DNA of 23,957 nucleotides, from assembly GCA_046485135.1 (NCBI GenBank), contig JAWOHN010000142.1, positions 1-23,957 on the forward strand, read 5' to 3'. A program made the position numbers and the translations under genes. The DNA is from CAZAQS01 sp046485135 (GTDB lineage Bacteria; Chloroflexota; Anaerolineae; Anaerolineales; UBA4823). This document shows positions 6,241 through 13,220 of the stretch, in pieces. The notes beneath the pieces are model-generated. The model saw only the letters and a program-made list of their open reading frames with translations, did no database searches and was not told where the DNA came from. Every line of letters starts with the position of its first letter. The first letter of the stretch is position 1.

Positions 6241-7089
6241 ATGAAAATTCTCGATATCACCAACCGCGCCGCCGTCCCCATTCCCTGGGCTGAAGGGGAA
6301 AAAATACCCTGGAACGACCCTGACTTCAGCCAGCGCATGCTCCAGGAACACCTCTCCCAGGAGCATGATGCCGCCAGCCGCCGCGTGAGGACCATAGACC
6401 AGCATGTCCAGTGGATTCATACCGTGGTCCTGGCAGATCGACCCGGGCGCGTCCTGGACCTTGGCTGCGGGCCAGGCCTGTACACCAGCCGCTTTGCTCG
6501 CTTAGGACACGAATGTGTTGGCGTTGACTACTCACCGGCTTCGATCGCTTACGCTCGCGAGCAAGCCAAGCAGGAACACCTGTCTTGTACATACATTCAG
6601 CAGGACATCCGCAAGGCAGACTTTGGCGAGGCTTTTGACCTGGTCATGCTGATCTTTGGCGAGTTCAACGTCTTCAACCGCGACAATGCCCGCCAAATCC
6701 TTGCAAAAGCAGCTGCATCTCTCAAAAAAGGAGGCTGTCTGCTGCTGGAAGCGTTCAAGTTTCAGGCTGTCCGGCAAATGGTGGCTCAGACGACCTCCTG
6801 GTACTCAGCTCACAGCGGGCTCTTCTCAGACCGTCCCCACATTTGCCTGATCGAAAACTTCTGGCATGCCGACCAGCATGTTGCCACGGAGCGCTATTAC
6901 ATCATTGACGCCCACAGCGGAACTGTCTCACAACAGGCAGCCAGCACCCAGGCATATACCGATGATGAGTATTCTGACCTGTTAACGAGCGTCGGATTTA
7001 AAGAGATCCAATTTCACCCGTCCCTGGGTGGTCAAGATGAGCAGGATCAAAGCGATTTCTCAGCCATCCTGGCGCGCAAGGGCCGCTGA
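6241..7089 (+). CDS. class I SAM-dependent methyltransferase
   Basis: I choose the ATG at 6241 (282 residues); an ATG in frame at 6181 would add 20 residues of poor quality and has only GAAGG immediately before it. Motif I is 'VLDLGCGPG' (71-79), the acidic residue binding the SAM ribose is Asp96 in 'GVDYSP', and 'QQDIRKADF' (120-128) is the motif II region. The N-terminal ~60 residues, with 'PIPWAEGEKIPWNDPDFSQR' and 'EHDAASRR', are typical of a methyltransferase-25-like subgroup. The substrate is unknown, and nothing around it (a HAD hydrolase next) identifies it. The gene ends 19 bp before the HAD start, and the two are probably co-transcribed. Confidence 0.85.
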   Translation: MKILDITNRAAVPIPWAEGEKIPWNDPDFSQRMLQEHLSQEHDAASRRVRTIDQHVQWIHTVVLADRPGRVLDLGCGPGLYTSRFARLGHECVGVDYSPASIAYAREQAKQEHLSCTYIQQDIRKADFGEAFDLVMLIFGEFNVFNRDNARQILAKAAASLKKGGCLLLEAFKFQAVRQMVAQTTSWYSAHSGLFSDRPHICLIENFWHADQHVATERYYIIDAHSGTVSQQAASTQAYTDDEYSDLLTSVGFKEIQFHPSLGGQDEQDQSDFSAILARKGR

Positions 7090-7108
7090 CCCGCCCAAAC
7101 AGACCCCA

Positions 7109-7828
7109 ATGATCGATCAAATTGCTTTCGACGCCGACGATACCCTCTGGCATAATGAGCCACTCTACCTCGAGGTGCAAAACCGCTTCAAAGAGCTGCT
7201 CTCCGGCTATCATAGCCCGGAATGGATCGATAAGACGCTGTTCGACACCGAGATGCGCAATCTGTCCCATTTCGGCTATGGCATCAAGGCCTTCACCTTA
7301 TCGATGATCGAAACCGCCATCGAGCTGACCGAAGGGCGCATCTGTGCTGCTGAGATCCACAAGATCATTGAATTCGCCCGCGAGATGCTGAATACCGAAC
7401 TTCCTTTATTGGAAGGCGTCGAAGAGACCCTGGCCTTACTGGCCCAATCGCACGACTTGATGATCATCACCAAGGGCGACCTGCTGGACCAGGAAGCCAA
7501 ATTGGCTCGTTCCGGCTTGCAAAGATTTATCAAACACAGTGAAGTCGTCAGCGACAAGACCCGCAACAGCTATGCCTCCATCCTGTCCCGGCATGGGATT
7601 GAGCCGGCCCGCTTTCTTATGATTGGTAACTCATTGAAATCGGATATCCTGCCGGTGCTGGAGCTGGGAGGCCGGGCCGTGTATATCCCCTATGCCCTGA
7701 CCTGGTCCCACGAGAACGCCATCGACCGTGAGCTGCCCCAACAGGGTTTTTACCAGCTCGAGCATATCGGTCTGTTGCCTGATCTGCTGCAGGAGATTGA
7801 CGAGGGGAGCCGGGCTGAGACGGGTTAA
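7109..7828 (+). CDS. HAD-superfamily hydrolase
   Basis: The protein has 239 residues from ATG 7109; a longer in-frame version from 7028 overlaps the methyltransferase and lacks family similarity before 'MIDQIAFDADDTLW'. Motif I is DADDT with the nucleophile Asp8 and Asp10, motif II is the 'MIITKGD' Thr, motif III is the Lys in 'VVSDKT', and motif IV is 'IGNSLKSD' (about 172-179). The cap domain lies between motifs I and II (C1 type). The family includes phosphatases and dehalogenases; the substrate cannot be assigned. Its TAA (7826-7828) is interleaved with the TAA of the convergent transporter gene (7825-7827), so the two genes overlap by 4 bp with no terminator between them. Confidence 0.88.
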   Translation: MIDQIAFDADDTLWHNEPLYLEVQNRFKELLSGYHSPEWIDKTLFDTEMRNLSHFGYGIKAFTLSMIETAIELTEGRICAAEIHKIIEFAREMLNTELPLLEGVEETLALLAQSHDLMIITKGDLLDQEAKLARSGLQRFIKHSEVVSDKTRNSYASILSRHGIEPARFLMIGNSLKSDILPVLELGGRAVYIPYALTWSHENAIDRELPQQGFYQLEHIGLLPDLLQEIDEGSRAETG

Positions 7829-8745
7829 GCGGCCTTATTTGGGCTTGCAGATACCTCTTTCGCAGTAGGCCGGTTCACCAACCATACCCCCAATAAGATG
7901 ATCAGACCGCCCACCAGCGAGGCTGCCAGGATAGCTTCCCCCAAAACCAGCGCCGCCACCGCCACTGCCACCAGCGGTTCCAGGTATAAAAACGCGCCAA
8001 CCTGCGCAGCCGGGATGGCTTGCAAGCCATCGTACCAGAAGATATAGGCCAGCCCGGAACATGCGATCCCCAAGAATCCCACGGCTAACCAACCATTAAA
8101 AGTGAGCTGGCCGATTTCTGCCAACCCCGGACCGGTAAAGAACAACGCCGAGGTAAACAACCAGCCCAGGCCCATCACGTACAGCATCATGCGCGCTGCC
8201 GGATGCTTTCGCAAGCCTTGCCGGGACAGCACCGAGAAGACCGCCCAGTTCGGCGCGCTGATCAGGATTAAAAGGTCTCCCGGCGTCCCGATCCGGCCGG
8301 CTGCCAGGGACGAAAGCTCGCCTTGGCTGACCACCAACAAGACTCCCAGCCCCGCCAACAGGATTCCCCCTACCTTGATCCAGCCCAAGCGTTCTTTCAA
8401 CAACAAGTAACCCAACAAGGCCATGAAGACGGGCGTGGTTGCCACAATCCAGGCGGTGGTTGAGGCTTGCGCAGTAACCAGGCCCGTTGACTGCAACCAC
8501 TGGTGAAAGGTGATACCGATGAATCCCAGCAGGGCAAAGTAACCCAGTTCGTTCACTTTTGGTAGGGCAAACTGCTTGCGCGCCCCTACCGCTGCCCCCA
8601 GGATAGCCACGCCCATGGCAAAACGCAGCCATACCACCGTCACCGGGGAAATGTCCGCGAGTGCCACCTTGGTGGCAATGAACGACGCTCCCCAGGCCGC
8701 CACGGCAAAGGTCACCTTTGCATACGCTGCTCTATTCGAACGCAT
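7825..8745 (-). CDS. EamA-family (DMT) transporter, copy 1
   Basis: This 306-residue membrane protein has about ten hydrophobic segments, arranged as two EamA repeats (roughly 8-140 and 150-290), the layout of drug/metabolite transporters such as RhaT/YdcZ relatives. It has 'AAWGASFIATKVAL' in helix 1, 'ISPVTVVWLRF' in helix 2, and 'YLEPLVAVAVAALVLGE' near the C-terminus, all standard for the family. Substrates in this family range from amino acids to sugars and cannot be predicted. It is paralogous to the transporter at 9096-10052, from which it is separated by a pseudogene. A TATAAT sequence on the minus strand (8752-8757) ends 6 bp before the ATG, pointing to a leaderless message. Confidence 0.9.
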   Translation of the reverse strand: MRSNRAAYAKVTFAVAAWGASFIATKVALADISPVTVVWLRFAMGVAILGAAVGARKQFALPKVNELGYFALLGFIGITFHQWLQSTGLVTAQASTTAWIVATTPVFMALLGYLLLKERLGWIKVGGILLAGLGVLLVVSQGELSSLAAGRIGTPGDLLILISAPNWAVFSVLSRQGLRKHPAARMMLYVMGLGWLFTSALFFTGPGLAEIGQLTFNGWLAVGFLGIACSGLAYIFWYDGLQAIPAAQVGAFLYLEPLVAVAVAALVLGEAILAASLVGGLIILLGVWLVNRPTAKEVSASPNKAA

Positions 8746-8751
8746 CCGACA

Positions 8752-8782
8752 ATTATATGCTTAAAACTGGCCATGTTATAAT
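8752..8782. promoter_or_regulatory. divergent -10 elements close to both start codons
   Basis: A minus-strand TATAAT (plus-strand ATTATA, 8752-8757) ends 6 bp before the transporter ATG, and a plus-strand TATAAT (8777-8782) ends 6 bp before the ATG of the pseudogene. Both would give leaderless transcripts. The -35 regions are weak. Confidence 0.5.
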
Positions 8783-8788
8783 TTTTTC

Positions 8789-9089
8789 ATGAATACAACC
8801 AAAGCTACCGAAAAAATCAGCGCCAGCTTGCACAAGCTGGCCAGCTCTGACAAAAAAATTCACAACGCTTATCTTCTGGTCCATTCTGACAAATACGGAT
8901 ATCACCTTAACCTGGCCGAAGGGAAGACGGAAACCAGCTCAGGGCAATGCCGGATCGACCGGCGCGTTCATGTTCTACCATCCCGGCCTGGAGGCGTACC
9001 TGATCGGTAGCCTGAACCAGTTCCGCTACCACGCAAAGGGAATCCGCTTTATGCTGCGGGTGATCGATACGCTGCTGAAAAACAGCTAA
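8789..9089 (+). pseudogene. serine hydrolase (beta-lactamase-like) remnant with internal deletion and frame change
   Basis: The first frame (ATG 8789, stop at 9008-9010) gives a normal N-terminus, 'KIHNAYLLVHSDKYGYHLNLAEGKT', of the serine beta-lactamase-like hydrolase family. From about 8945 the similarity moves to another frame, giving 'GNAGSTGAFMFYHPGLEAYL' and then 'IGSLNQFRYHAKGIRFMLRV', the usual C-terminus of the same family, closed by TAA at 9087-9089. An intact member has roughly 300-350 residues; about 100 remain. The middle, with the SxxK nucleophile and YxN motif, is gone, so the product cannot be active. The family assignment comes from recognising both ends. The intact -10 element suggests recent decay. 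Confidence 0.75.
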
Positions 9090-9095
9090 ATACAG

Positions 9096-10052
9096 CTAAC
9101 CCACTTCCATTTTCGGCAAGCGCTTTGGTCCAGGGGCGTTTCGCTCGACCAAATAGATCCCCAGCAGGATGGCCGCGCCGCCGCTTGCCAGAGCAGGGGT
9201 GAGCACCTCTCCCAATATCAGCGCCGCCAACATAACCGCGATCAGCGGCTCGATCGTCTGGATGGCAGCCAGGCGAGAAGCGGGCGCCAGCGCCAGGGCA
9301 TGCGCATACAGCATATAGGCAATGGCGGTACAGAACACTGCCAGCAAGAGCACCGCCGCCCACCCAGAAGCGCTCACGCCGGAAAGTTCTTTCCACCCGG
9401 AGCGGGCCAGGAAGGCCGGCAGCAGGAACAACGCCCCAAAGGCCATCATCCCGGTCGCCATCAAAGTCGGGGGACGATCTCTGACGATATAGCGGTTGAG
9501 GATCGAAAAGGCGGCCCACACCACTGCTGAAAGCAGGACCAGCAGGTTGCCGGGCTGGTCGAAGCGTCCGCTGAACAGCGCGCCCAGGTCGCCCCCAGAA
9601 GAGACCAGCGCCGCCCCAAAAGAAGCCACCAGCACGCCTACCACCTGCCAGGCGCCCATCCTTTCTTGCAGGAATAGGGCTCCGAAGAGGACGATAAAGG
9701 CCGGAGCAGTAGAAGCCAGAAAGGCTGCCACCCCAGCATCGGCGCTGACCTGCCCGCTGACTTGCAGCATTTGCTGCAGGCTGACCCCCACCAGGCCTAG
9801 CAAGGCCATAGCCGGCAGGTCACCCCGGCGCATTTGGGCAAATCCGCCCCGCAGTCCGGTCAGCGCGGATAAGATCAAGGAGCCCAGCAGGAAGCGCAGT
9901 ACGATCAGGGTCACGGGTGAGATTTCCTGCACTGCCACCTTGATCAGCACAAAAGAGAGCCCCCAAAAAGCGATGGCGATGGCGGTTTCCAGCAGGGCCA
10001 GCTTATGCTCCCTGTGGGTAGTGACCGGGATGGGCAGCGGCGGCACGCTCAA
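9096..10052 (-). CDS. EamA-family (DMT) transporter, copy 2
   Basis: This protein has about ten membrane segments in two EamA repeats: 'IAFWGLSFVLIKVAV', 'ISPVTLIVLRFLLGSLIL', and in the second half 'IQTIEPLIAVMLAALILGE'. I place the start at TTG 10052 (318 residues), which forms a TTGA overlap with the upstream CoA-transferase stop and has GAGGAG upstream. An ATG in frame at 10148 would add 32 non-hydrophobic residues inside the neighbouring gene. The short N-terminal tail before the first helix fits the later start. It resembles copy 1 throughout, so the two are probably old tandem duplicates. It is the last gene of a three-gene minus-strand operon starting at 11375. Confidence 0.88.
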   Translation of the reverse strand: MSVPPLPIPVTTHREHKLALLETAIAIAFWGLSFVLIKVAVQEISPVTLIVLRFLLGSLILSALTGLRGGFAQMRRGDLPAMALLGLVGVSLQQMLQVSGQVSADAGVAAFLASTAPAFIVLFGALFLQERMGAWQVVGVLVASFGAALVSSGGDLGALFSGRFDQPGNLLVLLSAVVWAAFSILNRYIVRDRPPTLMATGMMAFGALFLLPAFLARSGWKELSGVSASGWAAVLLLAVFCTAIAYMLYAHALALAPASRLAAIQTIEPLIAVMLAALILGEVLTPALASGGAAILLGIYLVERNAPGPKRLPKMEVG

Positions 10053-10927
10053 GATGCTGGTTGGCTCTCCTCTTCTGTTGAAAATGGTTTTGGAATTTCC
10101 CGCACCGCGCTGATTGGCAGATCTCGCTGGCAAGCCCAGCGCTCCCATTCCTCAGCCGTCCGTTCTTGGAAGGCTTGCGCCAGGCCATCTGAGTTCTCCA
10201 GCCCCAGCTCTTGTAACAACTTGTTTTGAAAATGTCCTTCCAGGGTTGCCACAGCCACCCAGCCAGAGCGGGCCGGGTAAAGGTTGTATCCGGGTAGGCC
10301 GCCCCCCAGAATGCCGCCGGGGGCTGTCAGACCGTAGTGCAGCGGCTCGCTGAAGGCCCGTCCGGCCTCCAACAGAGAGACCTGTGCGTAACCGCCACCC
10401 TGCCCGCGCTGGCGAGCCAGCAGCAAGGCCAGCGCCGCACTGACAGACCGCTCAACCCCAGCCAGGTCCGCCAGAATACTGCGCGGCAGCTCGGGCGGGG
10501 AGAGCAGACCAAGCTCAGCCTGGTAGGTCAAATCGTGCCCGGGGCGGTTTTCCTGCGGGGCCGGGTAGCCGGTCATCGCTACCTGGCAGAGCTCAGGGTA
10601 GCGGCTGTGGATCTCTTCCCAACCCAAACCCAGCCTGGACAGAGCAGCCGGGCGCATGGAGGTCAGCAGCAGGTCGCTTTGGCTGAGCAATTCATCGAAA
10701 CGCTTGCGTTGAGAGGGCTCTTTCAGGTCCAGGCGCAGAATCCGTATGCCCTGGGTCAGGGCAGCGTACCACTCCCTGTTCATCTCCAACATGGGGTCCA
10801 CCGTAGGAGGCTCCACCTTGGTCACCTGCGCGCCGAACTGCTTCAGCCGGTGCACGGCAGCGCAGCCGGGCACATTCAGCGCCAGGCTGAGGACTTTAAA
10901 ACCCTCTAGAGCGAGTGCTTCAGCCAA
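10049..10927 (-). CDS. family III CoA-transferase (CaiB/BaiF, racemase-like), short
   Basis: This 292-residue protein contains 'FKVLSLALNVPGCAAVHRLKQFGAQVTKVEPP' in two stretches (residues 10-41), the N-terminal signature of CaiB/BaiF proteins, and 'GHDLTYQAELGLL' with Asp132 at the position of the catalytic aspartate. The HDxxYxA form resembles alpha-methylacyl-CoA racemase more than formyl-CoA transferase. Family members usually have 360-400 residues; this one is shorter, mainly in the C-terminal half, but it has no internal stop. It may act on a branched-chain or short acyl-CoA. The gene overlaps the upstream membrane-protein gene by 8 bp and the downstream transporter by 4 bp, indicating one transcript. 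Confidence 0.85.
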   Translation of the reverse strand: MAEALALEGFKVLSLALNVPGCAAVHRLKQFGAQVTKVEPPTVDPMLEMNREWYAALTQGIRILRLDLKEPSQRKRFDELLSQSDLLLTSMRPAALSRLGLGWEEIHSRYPELCQVAMTGYPAPQENRPGHDLTYQAELGLLSPPELPRSILADLAGVERSVSAALALLLARQRGQGGGYAQVSLLEAGRAFSEPLHYGLTAPGGILGGGLPGYNLYPARSGWVAVATLEGHFQNKLLQELGLENSDGLAQAFQERTAEEWERWACQRDLPISAVREIPKPFSTEEESQPAS

Positions 10928-11375
10928 GCCCAGGGAACAGCGGGCGCCACCAGGGAACTCCGACCACCAGGGTCACAGCAACCAGGCTGAACCACAGCGC
11001 CGCCCGCCGGTGTTTGATCAGCGGCTGCTCTGCCCGGCGGGATAGGATCGTGCCCAGATGGACGAAAACGACCCCCAGGATCATGTAAAAGAGATGCTCC
11101 ACGCCAAAGAAACGCATCTGATCGTTGCCCATCACCAAACTCATCTGACCCTGGAACATCAGTTGCGTTATGGGGCTCAAGAAGAAATACAAAGCCAGAC
11201 CCACCAACAACTGGATATCCATAGAGATCGCAAAAAAGGAGCCGAATTTACGATCGGCCGGCTGCCAGTCGCGCTTTCCCAACCAGCCTGTATAGGCGCG
11301 CACCAATGCCACCACCGCCAGAATGACCACCACCCAGCGCAAGATATTGTGCAAAGCTAAAACCACACCGTACAT
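10920..11375 (-). CDS. four-helix membrane protein, cytochrome b-like family
   Basis: This 151-residue protein starts at ATG 11375, chosen over an upstream in-frame codon at 11399 because GAGGAGG lies just before it. Four hydrophobic helices are visible: 'ILRWVVVILAVVALVRAY', 'FAISMDIQLLVGLALYFF', 'GVEHLFYMILGVVFVHLG' and 'AALWFSLVAVTLVVGVPWW'. His residues at the start of helix 1 ('LHNILRW'), in helix 3 ('VEHLFY', 'VHLG') and after it ('IKHRRA') recall small cytochrome-b-like proteins annotated in Bacteroidota and Chloroflexota. Haem binding is possible but inferred. It is first in the operon with the CoA-transferase and transporter, behind a consensus promoter. Confidence 0.75.
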   Translation of the reverse strand: MYGVVLALHNILRWVVVILAVVALVRAYTGWLGKRDWQPADRKFGSFFAISMDIQLLVGLALYFFLSPITQLMFQGQMSLVMGNDQMRFFGVEHLFYMILGVVFVHLGTILSRRAEQPLIKHRRAALWFSLVAVTLVVGVPWWRPLFPGLG

Positions 11376-11421
11376 TTGAATTTCCTCCTCTGATCTCAAT
11401 AAAAGAGTGCCTTGAGGAGAT

Positions 11422-11450
11422 ATCCTATCAAATCCCCCTCAGCCTGTCAA
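11422..11450 (-). promoter_or_regulatory. sigma70 promoter of the minus-strand operon at 11375
   Basis: Reading the minus strand, TTGACA (11445-11450) and TAGGAT (11422-11427) are separated by exactly 17 bp. The predicted start near 11415 leaves a leader of about 40 nt containing GAGGAGG before the ATG at 11375. Confidence 0.75.
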
Positions 11451-11475
11451 CCAGCGAAACCCACTTGTTAGCGCG

Positions 11476-11505
11476 TTCTTAAAGTCGTACTTTCAACCCC
11501 ACCCC
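11476..11505 (+). repeat. degenerate 30-bp dispersed repeat, copy 2
   Basis: It matches the copy at 6002-6031 at 25 of 30 positions, in the same orientation, and lies upstream of another repeat cluster. Confidence 0.55.
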
Positions 11506-11554
11506 CGACCCCGAACACCTGTTACCCATGTGTCAAGTCAATACACTGACCTTC

Positions 11555-11703
11555 GGACAAAAGTTCGGACATTTAGTTTCTGACCTGTCATTGGAGCCGC
11601 AAGTGCTCTTCTTGCGGCGTGGCAATCTCTCTTTGGAAATAGATTGCTTCGCAAAGATCGCTCGCAATGACAGCTTGAGATGCAATTGTCCGAACTATTG
11701 TCC
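11555..11703. repeat. outer inverted repeat (17-bp arms) enclosing a second element
   Basis: GGACAAAAGTTCGGACA at 11555-11571 pairs with 11687-11703 at 16 of 17 positions. The left arm and the bases before it contain TTCGGACA twice (11552-11559 and 11564-11571). The arms lie 13 bp from each end of the inner element at 11585-11673, an equal spacing on both sides. Confidence 0.7.
11585..11673. repeat. TCATTGCGAG-type palindromic repeat element
   Basis: CTGTCATTG (11585-11593) and CAATGACAG (11665-11673) are perfect 9-bp terminal inverted repeats. Inside are a hairpin GCCGCAAG/CTTGCGGC (11596-11603, 11611-11618) and a pair GCAATCT/AGATTGC (11622-11628, 11641-11647). Read on the minus strand the element begins CTGTCATTGCGAGCGATCTT and continues with TGCGAAGCAATCT, a wording I recognise from dispersed repeats in many bacterial genomes. 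Confidence 0.75.
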
Positions 11704-11791
11704 CAACCTGAGAATACAACCTCGAGAAAGGGGGCCAGGGGAGATGGTGATTTTCTGATTTTAAGAACACCAGAGAGCCACAACAAAGTTG

Positions 11792-11819
11792 TTGGTGAAT
11801 TTCCAATCTGTGTTAGGAT
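11792..11819 (+). promoter_or_regulatory. probable promoter of the aminotransferase gene
   Basis: TAGGAT (11814-11819) lies 16 bp after TTGGTG (11792-11797). The -10 agrees with the consensus at most positions; the -35 agrees only in TTG. The start codon is about 47 bp further on. Confidence 0.45.
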
Positions 11820-11866
11820 TCACACACACAGCTACCCATCTCACTTTCCACTGCAAGGAGTTAACC

Positions 11867-13216
11867 ATGGCAGATCTACCCGACTCGGACATCCTGCCCC
11901 TCTCCCTCAAACACACCTTCTGGACCTGGTCGGCGCAGGCCAAAGTGAATCCGATTCCGGTCAAGCGCGCCCAGGGAGTCTACTTCTGGGATGTGGACGG
12001 TAAACGCTACCTGGACTTCAACTCGATGGTGATGTGCGTCAATATCGGTCATGGGGACCAGCGTGTCATCCAGGCCATCATCGACCAGGCGCAGGAGCTG
12101 CCCTTCGCCGGACCCGGCATGGCCACCCGCCCGCGCGCTCAACTGGGAAAACTTCTCTCGGAGATCACACCGGCGGGCTTGGACCGCTTCCTGTTCACCC
12201 TGGGTGGAGCGGATGCCAACGAAAACGCCGTCAAACTGGCCCGCGCTTACACCGGAAAACACAAGATCCTGGCACGCTACCGCTCCTACCATGGCGCCAC
12301 AGCCGGGGCAATGGCCCTGACCGGTGACCCGCGCCGGCTGAACTGGGAGCCCAACCTGATGCCGGGGGTGGTCCATTTTTTGGATCCCTACCGCTACCGC
12401 TCGACCTTCCACCGCACCAATGCAGATATTTCGGAGGCAGAGTTTTGCCAGGACTACCTGAATCACCTGGAAGAAATCATCCTGTACGAAGGTCCGCAAA
12501 CCATCGCGGCGGTGCTGCTCGAAACGGTCACCGGCACCAACGGGATCATCATCCCGCCCGAGGGCTATTTGCAGGGTGTGCGGGCGCTGTGTGATCGCTA
12601 TGGCATATTGCTCATCGCGGATGAGGTCATGTCCGGTTTTGGGCGCACAGGCAAATGGTTCGCCGTCGACCATTGGAACGTTGCGCCAGACTTAATGACC
12701 ATGGCTAAAGGGCTCACTTCGGCCTACGCGCCCCTGGGAGCAGTCGCCATGCGCGAGGAGATTGCCTCCCACTTCAATGAGCGCGTATTTCAGAGCGGAC
12801 TGACCTATACTGCCCACCCCATTTCCCTGGCTGCCGCCATCGCCAATATCCAGGTGATCCAACAGGACCGGCTGGTGGAGCGCGCCCACCAGATGGGGCC
12901 TGTGCTGCACCGCATGCTGGCAGACCTGGGCGAGCAGCATCCTTCGGTAGGCGAGGTGCGCTCGATCGGTCTGTTTGGTGTGATCGAGCTGGTCCGTGAC
13001 CGCCGTTCAAAGGAACCCATGGCCCCCTTCGACAGCAGCAGCCCGGAAATGGCGGCCTTGCGCAAACGCCTGTTGGCTCAGGGTTTGTTCCTGTACAGCC
13101 ACTGGCACACGCTCTTGATCATCCCGCCCCTGATCATCACCGAGGCGCAGCTGGCTGAAGGGTTTAAAATCTTGGATGAGGCTTTGGAAATCACCGACCA
13201 GGCCGTCAAGGCTTGA
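11867..13216 (+). CDS. class III pyridoxal-phosphate aminotransferase
   Basis: This 449-residue enzyme starts at ATG 11867, where AAGGAG lies 8 bp upstream; the 26 in-frame codons before it show no family similarity. It has the class III features: 'GVYFWDVDGKRYLDF' (37-51), 'GGADANENAVKLAR' (113-126), 'YRSYHGATAGAMALTGD' (138-154), the PLP-contacting Asp252 in 'LIADEVMSGFGRTGKW', and the Schiff-base Lys281 in 'TMAKGLTSAYAPLGAV'. The wording is closest to taurine-pyruvate and other omega-amino-acid:pyruvate aminotransferases; acetylornithine and GSA enzymes differ in these regions. The amino donor is not certain. The gene is monocistronic by position: its stop is only 4 bp from the convergent gene at 13221. 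Confidence 0.9.
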   Translation: MADLPDSDILPLSLKHTFWTWSAQAKVNPIPVKRAQGVYFWDVDGKRYLDFNSMVMCVNIGHGDQRVIQAIIDQAQELPFAGPGMATRPRAQLGKLLSEITPAGLDRFLFTLGGADANENAVKLARAYTGKHKILARYRSYHGATAGAMALTGDPRRLNWEPNLMPGVVHFLDPYRYRSTFHRTNADISEAEFCQDYLNHLEEIILYEGPQTIAAVLLETVTGTNGIIIPPEGYLQGVRALCDRYGILLIADEVMSGFGRTGKWFAVDHWNVAPDLMTMAKGLTSAYAPLGAVAMREEIASHFNERVFQSGLTYTAHPISLAAAIANIQVIQQDRLVERAHQMGPVLHRMLADLGEQHPSVGEVRSIGLFGVIELVRDRRSKEPMAPFDSSSPEMAALRKRLLAQGLFLYSHWHTLLIIPPLIITEAQLAEGFKILDEALEITDQAVKA

Positions 13217-13220
13217 GCTG

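Larger units (their letters stand above)
11376..11866. other. 490-bp repeat-rich intergenic stretch
   Basis: This gap between divergent genes holds the minus-strand promoter (11422-11450), the second degenerate 30-bp repeat (11476-11505), a possible insertion-sequence end fragment (11511-11533), a nested pair of inverted-repeat elements (11555-11703) and a probable plus-strand promoter (11792-11819). The short open frames inside it run through the repeats and show no protein-family features, so I call no gene. Confidence 0.65.

Noticed and set aside
7028..7108. Longer start for the HAD hydrolase overlapping the methyltransferase gene
   Set aside because: The added 27 residues are not family-like, and ATG 7109 begins exactly at the conserved first strand before the DxD motif.
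11528..11806. Short open frames within the intergenic stretch
   Set aside because: They run through the inverted repeats on both strands, and their translations are palindrome-derived with no ribosome-binding site.
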